The notes: generated from the sequence alone by a model not told the origin. A stretch of DNA of 64,000 nt from Flavobacterium amniphilum (GCF_023634845.1 NZ_JAMLJL010000002.1:310001-374000); one strand, 5' to 3'; positions 44,176 through 54,374 are shown, counted from the stretch's first letter. Program-made: numbers and translations.

Positions 44176-46890
44176 ATGAAAAAAATTGTTCTTATTCTTT
44201 TTGGGCTTTTTATGAGTAATACTCTACTGTCCCAAAGCAAACTTATTGGTAAAGTAAGTGATGAATCAGGTCAAGGACTTCCGGGGGTAAACATTTCAGT
44301 TACCGGCGGTAGTTTAACAACCTCCGATTTTGAAGGAAAATACCAACTTAATCTGTCAAATGGAAATTATACTATTTCGTTTTCTTTTCTTGGCTTTAAA
44401 AGCGTATCAAAAGAAATCACAATAGTAGATGGGGAAAACACTCTTGATGTAACAATGATAGATGATTCAAAATCACTGGAAGAAGTTGTGGTAGTTGGTT
44501 CCCGTTCGGCACCAAGAAGCAATACTACTACTGCACTACCTATCGATTTACTGTCCACAAAAGATCTTGCTTCAACAGGTCAGGCATCATTTGATAAAGC
44601 ATTACAATACAGAATTCCGTCTTTCAACACGGTACAGACTCCTGTAAATGATGCTACTTCATTGCTTGATCCATATGAAATCAGAAATATGGGACCAAGC
44701 CGTACATTGATTTTGATTAATGGAAAACGTAAAAACATGAGTGCATTATTGTACACCCAAACCTCTCCGGGACGCGGTGAAACAGGTGCAGATATCTCTG
44801 CAATTCCTCAGGATGCAATCGAAAGAGTTGAAATTTTACGTGACGGTGCATCTGCACAATATGGATCTGATGCAATTGCCGGTGTAATGAACATCATCCT
44901 TAAAAATTCAGCTAATGCTGGTTCAGCAACTTTAAGAACCGGTATTACAGGCAAAGGCGGAGGAGAAATGCTGGGGGTTAGTATCAACAATGGTACAACA
45001 ATTTTTGAAGAAAAAGGATTTTTGAATTACACTATCGATTTCTCAAAAACAAAAATGGCTAACCGTCCGGGCAAAGTTGATGCACAAGGAGAAGCTAATG
45101 ATTTTGGCGCTGATATCAATGATGTACAGGAATTCTTAGACAGACGTCCAGATGCCGGAAACATTAACGCATCACCGGAAACTGCTACATCAAAATTTGA
45201 AATCAACGGTGGTGTTGACGTAAGCGACAAATCAAAATTCTATTTTAACGGAGCGTATGTTTACAAAAAAGTAAATTCATTTGCTAACTACAGAACTCCT
45301 TACTGGAGAAGTTTAGCTGATTATCCGTTTTTAGCAGACTTTTTCCCTGCTGACACACCAAGTGGATATGACGGATATGTACCTACATTTGAAGGCGACT
45401 TAAATGACTACAATGCCACAGTAGGAATAAAATCGAAAAAGAATGGCTGGAACACTGATTTAAGTATAACTTTTGGTGGTAACAAACAAGAATACAGTGT
45501 TAATAACTCTTTCAACAGATCTGATATTCAAGACGGTAATGGCGAAAATGTGTATCTGGAAAACAGTCCGATCAGCTTTAAACCGGGTGGAACAAGCTTT
45601 AACCATATCGTAGGTAATATTGATATCAATAAAATCATCAACGATCACTGGAGTTTTGGTATTGGTTCTGAGTTCAGAACAGAAAACTTTGCAGTTTTGG
45701 AAGGTGACAGAGCTTCTTGGGAAGGTGTTGGAGCTGATTCATTTGCAGGAAACAGACCTGAGAATTCGGGAAAATGGAACAGATACAACTTAGGTGCTTA
45801 TGCAGCTGTTGATTTTGACCCTACAAAAGATTTCCAGATAAGCGGTACGTTACGTGCTGAAAACTACAGTGATTTCGGAAGTACAGCCGTATGGAAATTA
45901 AGTTCACGTTATAAATTCATGGATGACAAAGTTACTTTAAGAGCTTCATTATCTACCGGTTTCAGAGCTCCTTCATTACACCAGATTTATACTCAAAAAT
46001 CACAATACAGCTTCGTAGCCGGTCAAGGTATCCAAGTGAGTGGATTAATTAATAATGTATCTCCACAAGCAAGATTATTGGATATTGATAAATTGAAAGC
46101 TGAAAAATCAAAAAATTTCACGTTAGGTATGGGAATCAAACCAACGGATAATTTCAGTGCTACAATTGACTATTATAATATCACTGTTGACGACAGAATT
46201 GTTTTAAGTGATGAAATGACCGATGTGACAAGAGATGGGAAAAACTTAGGGACGCTTTCTTTCTTCACTAATGCACTTGACACGAGAACTTCTGGTTTAG
46301 ATGTGGTATTAAACTATAAAAACATCGAAATTGGTACCGGAAATTTAGGTTTTAACTTATCAGGAAACTACACGTTTAAAAATGAAAAAAGAAATGATGT
46401 GCCATTATTCCTTGTAAACGATGCCACGAACGAAACAGCTCCAATTATTGATAATACACAAGAACGATTGTTATTCTCTTCAAGACCAAAAACAAAATGG
46501 ATTTTAGGGACTACTTATGATATTGGTAAATTCGGGTTCAACCTAAACAATACATTATTTGGTAAAACAAGATTCCAACAAGCTGGTATTGATTCTAATT
46601 TAGAAACAGAATTTGTACCAAAGGTTGTTACTGATTTAGGTGTAAATTTCAACTTAAACGAAAAAATCACAATCGCATTCAATGCAAACAACATCTTAAA
46701 TGTGTTACCGGAATGGAAATTTGTTGCACTTAATGATGCCGGGCGTGCTATCCTGAGCGATCCAGCACAAGTTAAAACCCAATCCAACTTAATTACTTTT
46801 AACCAACGTTATTCAAGAATGACTTACGACGGTTATCATTTCAGTCAATTAGGTTCAATGTTTAGTTTATCTTTAAACTACAAACTATAA
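44176..46890 (+). CDS. TonB-dependent outer-membrane receptor
   Basis: 904 residues. Signal peptide (ends near SQS, about 20), a carboxypeptidase-regulatory-like domain (about 22-100: GKVSDESGQGLPGVNI, FEGKYQLNL, SFLGFKS), a TonB box-like LEEVVVVG, a plug domain (about 115-240: LILINGKRKN, ERVEILRDGASAQYGSDAIAGVMNIILK) and a 22-strand barrel ending in an aromatic-containing strand. It imports an unknown substrate with TonB energy. No SusD partner follows, so a siderophore, vitamin or small peptide is more likely than a polysaccharide. Divergent from parE; ends at a strong terminator. Confidence 0.88.
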   Translation: MKKIVLILFGLFMSNTLLSQSKLIGKVSDESGQGLPGVNISVTGGSLTTSDFEGKYQLNLSNGNYTISFSFLGFKSVSKEITIVDGENTLDVTMIDDSKSLEEVVVVGSRSAPRSNTTTALPIDLLSTKDLASTGQASFDKALQYRIPSFNTVQTPVNDATSLLDPYEIRNMGPSRTLILINGKRKNMSALLYTQTSPGRGETGADISAIPQDAIERVEILRDGASAQYGSDAIAGVMNIILKNSANAGSATLRTGITGKGGGEMLGVSINNGTTIFEEKGFLNYTIDFSKTKMANRPGKVDAQGEANDFGADINDVQEFLDRRPDAGNINASPETATSKFEINGGVDVSDKSKFYFNGAYVYKKVNSFANYRTPYWRSLADYPFLADFFPADTPSGYDGYVPTFEGDLNDYNATVGIKSKKNGWNTDLSITFGGNKQEYSVNNSFNRSDIQDGNGENVYLENSPISFKPGGTSFNHIVGNIDINKIINDHWSFGIGSEFRTENFAVLEGDRASWEGVGADSFAGNRPENSGKWNRYNLGAYAAVDFDPTKDFQISGTLRAENYSDFGSTAVWKLSSRYKFMDDKVTLRASLSTGFRAPSLHQIYTQKSQYSFVAGQGIQVSGLINNVSPQARLLDIDKLKAEKSKNFTLGMGIKPTDNFSATIDYYNITVDDRIVLSDEMTDVTRDGKNLGTLSFFTNALDTRTSGLDVVLNYKNIEIGTGNLGFNLSGNYTFKNEKRNDVPLFLVNDATNETAPIIDNTQERLLFSSRPKTKWILGTTYDIGKFGFNLNNTLFGKTRFQQAGIDSNLETEFVPKVVTDLGVNFNLNEKITIAFNANNILNVLPEWKFVALNDAGRAILSDPAQVKTQSNLITFNQRYSRMTYDGYHFSQLGSMFSLSLNYKL

Positions 46891-46901
46891 TCACAAATCA
46901 T

Positions 46902-46929
46902 AAAGGCTGGTATCACACCAGCCTTTTTT
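46902..46929 (+). terminator. Terminator after the TonB-dependent receptor
   Basis: AAAGGCTGGT / ACCAGCCTTT with a five-base loop and T6; the next gene starts 12 bp later. Confidence 0.9.
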
Positions 46930-46941
46930 AATTAATCAGAT

Positions 46942-47685
46942 ATGGCAACTTTATACGAAGGCGAAATGGCCGGAATTTATGAAGCTATGTACCAAAGTTT
47001 CGTAAACTATGATGAAGAATACACTTTTTACAAAAGCATACTCGATAATTACAATTGTAATTCAGTAGTGGAAATTGGTGCCGGCACCGGTAATTTAGCC
47101 TATAGATTTTCGGAAGACAACTTTGATTACACCGGGATTGATTATAGTGAAGATATGCTTTCCATTGCCCGGAAAAAATATCCTGAACTGAATTTATTAC
47201 ACGGAGACATGAGAAACTTCAAACTCCAGAAAAGAACAGACGCAGCTATAATCACAGGAAGAACAACTAGTTACATCATAACCAATAAAGATTTTCACGA
47301 TGCTTTGGCATCAATTTCAAATAATCTGAACGATAAAGGATTTCTTGCTTTTGATTTTATTGATGCATCCCGATATCTTCCTTTTATCCTTGAAAATAAA
47401 GATATCGAACACAAAGCTGTGGTAAACGGAAAAATCTACTCGAGAATTGGCAATTGGTTTCCAACTGAATTGGACAACTTTTTGGTAAAATGGGAAGCCG
47501 ATTATTTTGTCGAATCCGGTAATGATAAAAAATTCATCCAAAAAGACACTTCAATTGTACGGATCTTTACCAAAGAAGAAATCGAATTACATCTAAAAAT
47601 AAAAGGTTTTGAAATTATTGAACTTATTGACCGAAAAACATATGCTTATGATACGTATGTAGTAATTGCAAGAAAAGTGAATTAA
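46942..47685 (+). CDS. Class I SAM-dependent methyltransferase
   Basis: 247 residues: motif I VVEIGAGTGNLAYRF (about 34-48), GIDYSEDML (about 61-69), LLHGDMRNF (about 79-87). Substrate unknown. It shares its overall layout with the methyltransferase at 27619 (same length, same HDMR/GDMR patch and FDFID/IDFMN strand), so the two are probably distant paralogues. It follows the receptor terminator by only 12 bp, so it is expressed by read-through or from an unseen promoter. Confidence 0.8.
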   Translation: MATLYEGEMAGIYEAMYQSFVNYDEEYTFYKSILDNYNCNSVVEIGAGTGNLAYRFSEDNFDYTGIDYSEDMLSIARKKYPELNLLHGDMRNFKLQKRTDAAIITGRTTSYIITNKDFHDALASISNNLNDKGFLAFDFIDASRYLPFILENKDIEHKAVVNGKIYSRIGNWFPTELDNFLVKWEADYFVESGNDKKFIQKDTSIVRIFTKEEIELHLKIKGFEIIELIDRKTYAYDTYVVIARKVN

Positions 47686-47712
47686 ACCAATCCACTTTTT
47701 CTGCAATCTATT

Positions 47713-48399
47713 TTATTTAGTATAATGATTTAAAATACCAATGTCTGTTGGTGTCCACAATGCAGCTTTCTGATCCGCAGCTTTCAAGGCATTGTTCGTC
47801 CAGGTGTTACAGGTATGAAACAAACTGTAACTTCCTTTGGCTTCATAAAAAGCATCGTTTTTACCATAAACTGCATCCGTTTCAATTTTCAGAAAATTAT
47901 CTGAATCCTGCTTAAATGAATTGGTGATAAAACCAACTAATTTCATGTATTCCGATTCAGAAATCAACAAACGTTTACACTGCGCATTTTCCTTCAGACT
48001 TTTATAAAATGTAGTATGAATAGCCGATGTACTTAATCCTGAAGCCGCTTTAAACGCAGTCGAAAATTTTAAATCATCCCATGTTGGCGTTTCCAGATAA
48101 AATCCTTTATCACCCCATCCGAAAGCTACTAATTGTGCCGTAGAATCTTTCGCAATTGTATTTTCAAATTTTACTTTTTGGCTCCAATCATATAAATCAT
48201 TTTTCACCGGAAGGACAATATCGGTATGAACACCATTGGAAAGTATATAAACCTGAATTGTTTTTCCATCAGCCGTAACATCAGAATTTACAGGGATTTT
48301 TGGTAGTAAAAAAGCACTCAAAATATAAATCAATAGAAATCCTATAAAACCTAATATTAGTTTTAGAAAGAATTTTGCTGTTTTTCTGATATTCTTCAT
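47713..48399 (-). CDS. TIGR02117/DUF2459 family protein
   Basis: 228 residues. One N-terminal membrane helix (about 12-30), then YILSNGVHTDIVLP (about 51-64), FGWGDKGFYLETPTW, and HTCNTWTNNALK near the C-terminus. Conserved His, Asp and Cys suggest an NlpC/P60-like thiol-hydrolase fold on the outside of the inner membrane; TIGR02117 is otherwise uncharacterised. One-base overlap with the upstream lipoprotein gene (TAATG). Confidence 0.8.
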   Translation of the reverse strand: MKNIRKTAKFFLKLILGFIGFLLIYILSAFLLPKIPVNSDVTADGKTIQVYILSNGVHTDIVLPVKNDLYDWSQKVKFENTIAKDSTAQLVAFGWGDKGFYLETPTWDDLKFSTAFKAASGLSTSAIHTTFYKSLKENAQCKRLLISESEYMKLVGFITNSFKQDSDNFLKIETDAVYGKNDAFYEAKGSYSLFHTCNTWTNNALKAADQKAALWTPTDIGILNHYTK

Positions 48400-49061
48400 T
48401 ATGTTTCTTTGTTAAGTTGGACTTGTTTACTGATTTCCAAATACTTTTTAAACTCTCTTCTGGAAGGGGAAAGAATAAATTTTGTGGAATCGATTTTCTT
48501 TGATTTTATTTTAGTTATCGAGTCAAATTGATATAGTTCGCTCCAATTATTTAAATTTTCAATTACAGCAGATTTTTTTTCAAATCTTAAAATTTTTGAT
48601 TTCCAGAAAACAGAATCTTTTTCATTTAAAATAAGACAGTTACCGAGTCGTTTCATCTTCTGCTTATCTGAAAACTCAAAAAAAATGTCAATTTCTTCAT
48701 TTGACAATTCGATTGAATCTCCAATAAACCTATACTTCAAAATAAGTTTATCATCCTCCCTGAAAATCATTCTGTTTTTTTCAATAATAAAATCTTTTCT
48801 TAAAGAGTCCAAGTCTTTTTTATGTACCATCGATTTATACAGATATTTTGTAATAATCTGATTTTTTGAAACAATCATATAATAATCATTATCAACAAGA
48901 TAAGATCCAATAAACCTATTTGGAATTTTTGATAATTCAGAATCATTTACAGGCTGTGGGTTTTCAAAATATAAGTCAAAAGATTCCAAAGGCTCCTCAC
49001 AATGTTCTTTGCAGGAAAAAAACAAAAATAAAAATGAGGCTAGTAAAACGATTGATTTCAT
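48399..49061 (-). CDS. Lipoprotein of unknown function
   Basis: 220 residues, lipoprotein signal (FLFFSC, Cys 17) followed by KEHCEE. The mature part is charged, with Lys/Glu-rich strands (RFIGSYLVDNDYYMIVSKNQ) reminiscent of the beta-barrel-like lipoproteins common in this phylum. No family recognised. Coupled to the downstream TIGR02117 gene. Confidence 0.55.
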   Translation of the reverse strand: MKSIVLLASFLFLFFSCKEHCEEPLESFDLYFENPQPVNDSELSKIPNRFIGSYLVDNDYYMIVSKNQIITKYLYKSMVHKKDLDSLRKDFIIEKNRMIFREDDKLILKYRFIGDSIELSNEEIDIFFEFSDKQKMKRLGNCLILNEKDSVFWKSKILRFEKKSAVIENLNNWSELYQFDSITKIKSKKIDSTKFILSPSRREFKKYLEISKQVQLNKET

Positions 49062-49097
49062 GGGGTTATTTTACAAAATGAAATCAAAAATTGAGCC

Positions 49098-49126
49098 AAA
49101 AAAAGCGAAACTGGAAAGTTTCGCTT
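49098..49126 (-). terminator. Terminator of ychF
   Basis: AAGCGAAACT / AGTTTCGCTT with a four-base loop; on the minus strand it is followed by seven T. Confidence 0.85.
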
Positions 49127-49154
49127 AATTATTTATATATCAGAATTCTAAAAT

Positions 49155-50249
49155 TTACACATTAAATCTGAAGTGCATTACATCACCATCCTTAACTATA
49201 TATTCTTTACCTTCCACTCTTAATTTCCCGGCTTCTTTTACTTTAGCTTCGGAACCTAAATTAGAATAGTCATCAAAAGCAATCACTTCAGCACGGATGA
49301 ATCCTTTTTCAAAATCAGTATGAATCACACCGGCAGCTTTCGGGGCTGTATCACCAATATTAATAGTCCAGGCACGGACTTCTTTCACACCTGCCGTAAA
49401 ATACGTCTGAAGGTTTAATAATTTATAAGCCGCACGAATTAACACAGAAGATCCCGGTTCAGTCAATCCCATGTCCTGTAAGAACATCTGACGTTCTTCG
49501 TAACTTTCTAATTCAGTAATATCTGCTTCTGCTCCAACAGAAAGCACAATAACTTCTGCTCTTTCGTCTTTAACTAACTCACGAACCTGATCAACATATT
49601 TGTTACCGTTTACTGCCGAACTTTCGTCCACATTACAAACGTATAAAACGGGTTTCGTAGTAATCAATTGGAAACTTTCCATTAATTCTTCTTCATCCTG
49701 GCTTTGAGGTTCAACAGTTCTGGCCGATTTAGCCTGCATTAAAGCATCCTTAATTCTATTTAACAATGCTTGTTCTGCCTGCGCCTCTTTATTACCTGTT
49801 TTTGCAGCACGGTTTACTTTTTCCAAACGCTTTTCAATCGTTTCCAAGTCTTTCAACTGCAATTCGATATCAATAGTTTCTTTATCACGGATTGGGTTTA
49901 CATTTCCATCTACGTGAACAATATTATCATTATCAAAACAACGCAAAACGTGAATAATAGCATTACACTCGCGGATGTTTCCAAGGAATTGGTTTCCTAA
50001 ACCTTCTCCTTTACTTGCTCCTTTCACCAATCCTGCAATATCAACGATATCCACAGTTGCCATTTGCACACGCTCAGGTTTTACCAATTCTTCCAAACGG
50101 TTGATTCTCGGATCCGGAACGTTTACCACACCAATATTAGGTTCGATAGTACAAAACGGGAAGTTAGCACTTTGTGCCTTTGCGTTTGACAAACAATTAA
50201 AAAGAGTGGATTTACCTACGTTAGGCAATCCTACGATTCCTGCTTTCAT
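49155..50249 (-). CDS. ychF: Ribosome-binding ATPase YchF (Obg-family)
   Basis: 364 residues from the ATG at 50249; an in-frame upstream extension to 50318 would pass through the promoter and is rejected. P-loop GLPNVGKST right at the N-terminus, [10 protein letters not shown] (switch I), [20 protein letters not shown] (G3 region) and NVDE in place of the NKxD of GTPases, which explains its ATP preference. C-terminal TGS-like domain. It binds the ribosome and takes part in stress and redox response. Single-gene unit with promoter and terminator both visible. Confidence 0.95.
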   Translation of the reverse strand: MKAGIVGLPNVGKSTLFNCLSNAKAQSANFPFCTIEPNIGVVNVPDPRINRLEELVKPERVQMATVDIVDIAGLVKGASKGEGLGNQFLGNIRECNAIIHVLRCFDNDNIVHVDGNVNPIRDKETIDIELQLKDLETIEKRLEKVNRAAKTGNKEAQAEQALLNRIKDALMQAKSARTVEPQSQDEEELMESFQLITTKPVLYVCNVDESSAVNGNKYVDQVRELVKDERAEVIVLSVGAEADITELESYEERQMFLQDMGLTEPGSSVLIRAAYKLLNLQTYFTAGVKEVRAWTINIGDTAPKAAGVIHTDFEKGFIRAEVIAFDDYSNLGSEAKVKEAGKLRVEGKEYIVKDGDVMHFRFNV

Positions 50250-50271
50250 TATTCTGATTTTTAAAAGTGTG

Positions 50272-50303
50272 CAAATATAGGTTAAAAGTTGTAAAGTCTC
50301 AAA
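50272..50303 (-). promoter_or_regulatory. Complete promoter of ychF
   Basis: TTTG (50300-50303), 20 bp, TATATTTG (50272-50279), all on the minus strand: the best -33/-7 match in the window, 22 bp upstream of the ATG. Confidence 0.7.
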
Positions 50304-50330
50304 GCAGCAAAGTCCCAAATATTTTATTTA

Positions 50331-50356
50331 AAAAAAATCCCCACAAATTGTGGGGA
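50331..50356 (-). terminator. Terminator after the gene at 50389
   Basis: TCCCCACAA / TTGTGGGGA closed by one central base, with A7 on the top strand giving a T-run for minus-strand transcription. Confidence 0.85.
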
Positions 50357-50388
50357 CCTGATATATGTTTGAATTAGCAAATACCTAA

Positions 50389-51600
50389 TTATGATTTTGA
50401 AATAAGATAAGAGTTATTGATGTAACTTTCAATATCTGCTTTGTATTTATTGAAAAGGGTCAAATAATCCTGCTGTAATAAAACCATTTCATGTGACACG
50501 AAAAAATTATCAATTTTTCGGTGAACAATAATACTTTTCCCTTTGTTTGGATGCGTGATCATATAGGCGATCCAGTCATTTCCAATGCTCAATTTAGGCA
50601 TCTCATTAACAGTATCCACTTCAAAATTAGCTTCTTTAAGTCTTGAAATTCTCAAAGCTACATATTCATTGATGTCCAAATCCTTTTGCCCCAATTCATC
50701 AATGGCAAGATCAACATCTGAACTGATGGCCATGATGGTTTTATCTTTACTTGGAGCATTTACAAATAGATAATCATTGCCGGTTGCGAATTTTTTCCAT
50801 CCGTCTACTTCCGGAAATTTTACTTCAAATGTCTTTTTATACTTGCTTAAAGCATTTTTCACAGAAGGAAATTCTTTTTCCATTCCTTGGGTAATTGCCA
50901 TTTTATTGAACAAATCTTTTCCCAAAAGACGGAAATACATATTTAAGTCCAAACCAGGATATAAAGCTGCATAATTATCAATCAGAATATTTTTTTGAGA
51001 ACTGATTTCTTCTTCAGAAAACAACACATCCCCTTTTAATTTTGAAGCCTCAACCTTACCCAGAGATTTTTCTTTGGCAACATCATATGCAGTTACTTCG
51101 GAGGCAGCACACACACTAAATTTATTATCTTTTTTATCGCTTCTGAAATAACCAAGATATTCATTGATCAACAATACGTTTTTCCAACCGTCAGCTTTTA
51201 ATTGGTCAAAATTCAATTTTGCTTTTGCATCAAAGTATTTCGCCACATCCCTTTTGTTAAAAGCAGTAATATCCAACATACTGTTTTTATTCATCAGGTT
51301 TTCTTTTATGGTAGAAGCGTGTTTGAAACGGTAGTCCACAAAATCAGTCATTAATTTTTGTAATTCAACCGATTTACGTTCATTGGCTTCATCAGCTATT
51401 CCCTGAGCTATAAGAACCCCTAGAATACCACCATATAAAAAAGGACTTTTATTAAGATTTACTTTAAGATTATTTTCTGCATTTACAATTACCAGTAATT
51501 TCATTTTACCTTCATTATTCTGTGCAGCCAGAAATTGTGAAAAAGTTAAACTTATCCCCACAAGTAAAACTTTTACACCCATAAAAAAATTGTTTTTCAT
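50389..51600 (-). CDS. Exported protein of unknown function
   Basis: 403 residues from the ATG at 51600 (a TTG four codons upstream is not needed). Signal peptide MKNNFFMGVKVLLVGISL with likely cleavage after AAQ. Near the N-terminus a Gly-rich hydrophobic stretch (FLYGGILGVLIAQGIADEA, about 52-70) resembles a membrane-associated helix. The remainder is mixed alpha/beta without a motif I recognise. Single gene between the ferredoxin gene and a terminator. Confidence 0.6.
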   Translation of the reverse strand: MKNNFFMGVKVLLVGISLTFSQFLAAQNNEGKMKLLVIVNAENNLKVNLNKSPFLYGGILGVLIAQGIADEANERKSVELQKLMTDFVDYRFKHASTIKENLMNKNSMLDITAFNKRDVAKYFDAKAKLNFDQLKADGWKNVLLINEYLGYFRSDKKDNKFSVCAASEVTAYDVAKEKSLGKVEASKLKGDVLFSEEEISSQKNILIDNYAALYPGLDLNMYFRLLGKDLFNKMAITQGMEKEFPSVKNALSKYKKTFEVKFPEVDGWKKFATGNDYLFVNAPSKDKTIMAISSDVDLAIDELGQKDLDINEYVALRISRLKEANFEVDTVNEMPKLSIGNDWIAYMITHPNKGKSIIVHRKIDNFFVSHEMVLLQQDYLTLFNKYKADIESYINNSYLISKS

Positions 51601-51625
51601 TCGTTTATTCAAATTGTTTAGTTAC

Positions 51626-51976
51626 TTAGTCATTGTGCAGGAATGACTGACGGTTCAATAACGTCTCTTCATCTTCCACATGATTATCATCAGGAACACA
51701 GCAATCAACAGGACAAACTGCTGCACACTGAGGCTCTTCGTGGAAACCTTTACATTCTGTACATTTTCCCGGAACAATGTAATATATATCATCCGATACA
51801 GGGGTTTGCGCTGCATCAGCATCAATTTCTGTTCCGTCAGGTAAAACAATTTTACCGCTTAATGACGTCCCGTCTTTCCAACGCCAGTCATCAGCTCCTT
51901 CATAAATTGCCGTATTCGGACATTCCGGTTCACAGGCACCACAATTGATACATTCGTCTGTTATGATAATTGCCAT
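51626..51976 (-). CDS. 4Fe-4S dicluster ferredoxin
   Basis: 116 residues. First cluster motif [12 protein letters not shown] (C9, C12, C15, C19), then about 50 residues with DWRWKDGTS, and a second set [21 protein letters not shown]. This is the bacterial 2[4Fe-4S] ferredoxin with an insertion between cysteines of the second cluster, common in Bacteroidetes. It is a soluble electron carrier. It lies head to head with the LuxC-like acyl-CoA reductase gene. Confidence 0.9.
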   Translation of the reverse strand: MAIIITDECINCGACEPECPNTAIYEGADDWRWKDGTSLSGKIVLPDGTEIDADAAQTPVSDDIYYIVPGKCTECKGFHEEPQCAAVCPVDCCVPDDNHVEDEETLLNRQSFLHND

Positions 51977-52072
51977 ATTTTTCTGATTTATGCTTTAAGC
52001 GATTGGCCAAAAGCGATTACACTTATTTTGATGCTTATGGTGTATTGCATACAGCCTAAAGCTAAAAAGTAT

Positions 52073-52080
52073 TATTTTTG
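52073..52080 (+). promoter_or_regulatory. -7 box for the acyl-CoA reductase gene
   Basis: TATTTTTG, 40 bp before the ATG at 52121; the -33 region is not clear. Confidence 0.45.
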
Positions 52081-52120
52081 TGCAAAATTACAATGTAAAC
52101 CACACATAAGCAAAAAACAA

Positions 52121-53179
52121 ATGCTACAAAAAAATAAAATAAATGCCTTTATTGAATTAGGAAAGTTTTTAAGTCAGTTCCGGGAAGGGAAAAACGAAAA
52201 GATTGATCAAGTCAGGTTTAATGATCTTTACTTTGACCGTTTTATCAGCCTGATTGAACTTTCACAATCCCATAACGGTTGGTTTACGCCCGAACAAGTC
52301 TATTTCTCTATTAATTCCTGGGCTGAAGCCTTGACAGAAGAGAACCTTAACAAATGGATAGCTCCCTATGATTTTTCCAAAACGGAAGTTAAAACCGTTG
52401 GTTTGATTCTGGCCGGAAATATTCCTTTGGTTGGATTTCATGATTTTTTATCAGTATTGGTTTCCGGACATAAAGTATTAGTTAAAACATCATCAAACGA
52501 TCAACATTTATTACCTTTTTTAGCCAATTATCTGATAGAAGTACAGCAGGAATTCAAGAATTACATTGAATTCACCGAAGGTAAACTGGAAAATTTTGAC
52601 GCCGTTATTGCCACCGGAAGCAACAATACGGCCCGTTATTTTGAATATTATTTCAAGGATAAACCGAATATTATCCGTAAAAGCCGTAATTCTGTTGCTG
52701 TTTTGAATGGAAATGAAACCAAAGAAGATTTAACGAATCTGGGAGAAGATATTTTCCGTTACTTCGGATTGGGTTGCCGTAATGTTTCCAAGCTTTTTGT
52801 TCCGAAAGAATATGATTTCAAAAACTTCTTTGAAGCCATTTTTGTTTATCAGGATATTATCAAATATGAAAAATACGCCAATAATTACGACTATAACAAA
52901 GCGGTTTTTCTGATGAGTCTTTTCCAGTTACTGGATAACGGATTCATAACAATAAAACAAGATACAAGCTATGCCTCTCCTATTTCTTCGGTATTTTATG
53001 AATTTTATGATGATATCAAGGAAGTGGAATCTCGCTTGCAAAATGACGCCGATTCCATTCAGTGTATTGTCTCGCGCGGATTGATTCAAAACAGTATTCC
53101 GTTTGGCCAAACACAGAAACCAAAACTATGGGATTACGCAGATAACATCGATACATTAGATTTTTTGTTACATTTATAA
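52121..53179 (+). CDS. LuxC-like acyl-CoA reductase
   Basis: 352 residues from the ATG at 52121; upstream in-frame codons to 52028 would precede the promoter. The fold is that of LuxC/aldehyde-dehydrogenase-like acyl-CoA reductases: GLILAGNIPLVGFHDFLSVL (about 94-113), KTSSNDQHLLP, ATGSNNTARYFEYYF, the RNSVAVLNG patch and GLGCRNVSKLF with the likely catalytic Cys. It would reduce a fatty acyl-CoA to the aldehyde. No luciferase genes are near, so the role is metabolic. Followed by a palindrome and a terminator before serC. Confidence 0.82.
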   Translation: MLQKNKINAFIELGKFLSQFREGKNEKIDQVRFNDLYFDRFISLIELSQSHNGWFTPEQVYFSINSWAEALTEENLNKWIAPYDFSKTEVKTVGLILAGNIPLVGFHDFLSVLVSGHKVLVKTSSNDQHLLPFLANYLIEVQQEFKNYIEFTEGKLENFDAVIATGSNNTARYFEYYFKDKPNIIRKSRNSVAVLNGNETKEDLTNLGEDIFRYFGLGCRNVSKLFVPKEYDFKNFFEAIFVYQDIIKYEKYANNYDYNKAVFLMSLFQLLDNGFITIKQDTSYASPISSVFYEFYDDIKEVESRLQNDADSIQCIVSRGLIQNSIPFGQTQKPKLWDYADNIDTLDFLLHL

Positions 53180-53183
53180 CAAG

Positions 53184-53197
53184 CGAAAACGTTTTCG
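53184..53197. promoter_or_regulatory. 14-bp perfect palindrome CGAAAACGTTTTCG
   Basis: CGAAAACGTTTTCG with a central CG, the symmetry of LacI/PurR-family operators. It lies five bases after the acyl-CoA reductase stop and before the terminator at 53208, so its target promoter is unclear. Confidence 0.35.
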
Positions 53198-53207
53198 TTA
53201 ATAAACT

Positions 53208-53241
53208 AAAGCCTAATGTTAACAACAATTAGGCTTTTTTT
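53208..53241 (+). terminator. Terminator after the acyl-CoA reductase gene
   Basis: AAAGCCTAAT / ATTAGGCTTT, ten-base loop, followed by a T-run. Confidence 0.85.
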
Positions 53242-53303
53242 GTTCAGTATTTCACGAAATTTGTGCTGATTTTAATAAATCCGATAAACAACACTTAAAA
53301 ACA

Positions 53304-54374
53304 ATGAAAAAACACAATTACAGCGCCGGGCCATGTATTTTACCACAGGAAGTTTTTGAACAGTCAGCAAAGGCTGTCCTTAATTTTAACGGAATGGATT
53401 TATCCATCCTTGAAATTTCACACCGTAGTAAAGAATTTGTCTCGGTGATGGAAGAAGCACGTGCTTTGGTTCTTGAACTTCTTGGATTGGAAGGCAAAGG
53501 TTATCAGGCATTATTTTTACACGGAGGTGCCAGTTTGGAATTTTTAATGGTTCCTTACAACCTAATGAAAGAAAATGGTAAGGCAGCATATCTTGATACC
53601 GGAACATGGGCAAGCGGAGCTATCAAAGAAGCCAAACACTTTGGAGAAACCATTGTTGTAGCTTCCTCAAAAGCCGATAATTATACACATATCCCTAAAA
53701 ACTACAAAATTCAGGCTGATGCAGATTATTTTCACTGCACCAGTAACAATACCATTTTCGGGACGCAGATGAAGTCTTTTCCGGAATTGAATATTCCGGT
53801 TGTTTGTGACATGAGTTCGGATATTTTTTCAAGATCGCTTGATTTCTCTAAATTTGACCTTATTTATGCCGGTGCCCAAAAAAATATGGGACCAGCCGGA
53901 GCTACTTTGGTTGTGGTTAAAGAAGAAATTTTAGGTAAAACGGGAAGATATATTCCATCGATGTTGGATTATCAACAACATATTGCCAAAGAAAGTATGT
54001 ACAATACCCCGCCGGTATTCCCTATTTATGCTTCTTTGCTGACATTACAATGGTTGAAAAACCAAGGCGGAATCAAAGCCATTGAAAAGCAAAACGAAGC
54101 AAAAGCAAATTTACTGTATACCGAAATTGACCGAAATCCTTTATTCAAAGGAACGGCTTCAGTTGAAGACAGAAGTTCCATGAACGCTACTTTTGTACTG
54201 AATGATGAAAGTCATGCCGAAACTTTTGATAAACTTTGGAAAGCTGCCGGGATTTCAGGATTGACAGGCCACCGATCGGTAGGTGGTTACCGTGCATCAA
54301 TGTACAATGCCTTGCCACTTGAAAGCGTTCAGGTTCTGGTTGACGTAATGAAAGATTTGGAAAGTAAAATATAA
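53304..54374 (+). CDS. serC: Phosphoserine aminotransferase
   Basis: 356 residues, class V PLP aminotransferase of normal length. N-terminal NYSAGPCILP, LFLHGGASLEF (phosphate loop), CDMSSD with the PLP-contacting Asp, and the Schiff-base lysine K193 in GAQKNMGPAG. It converts 3-phosphohydroxypyruvate and glutamate to phosphoserine in serine synthesis, and can serve pyridoxal-phosphate synthesis. serA follows, separated by palindromic element B. Confidence 0.95.
   Translation: MKKHNYSAGPCILPQEVFEQSAKAVLNFNGMDLSILEISHRSKEFVSVMEEARALVLELLGLEGKGYQALFLHGGASLEFLMVPYNLMKENGKAAYLDTGTWASGAIKEAKHFGETIVVASSKADNYTHIPKNYKIQADADYFHCTSNNTIFGTQMKSFPELNIPVVCDMSSDIFSRSLDFSKFDLIYAGAQKNMGPAGATLVVVKEEILGKTGRYIPSMLDYQQHIAKESMYNTPPVFPIYASLLTLQWLKNQGGIKAIEKQNEAKANLLYTEIDRNPLFKGTASVEDRSSMNATFVLNDESHAETFDKLWKAAGISGLTGHRSVGGYRASMYNALPLESVQVLVDVMKDLESKI

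Noticed and set aside
52028..52120. Upstream extension of the LuxC-like reductase
   Set aside because: It contains the TATTTTTG promoter box and adds no family sequence.
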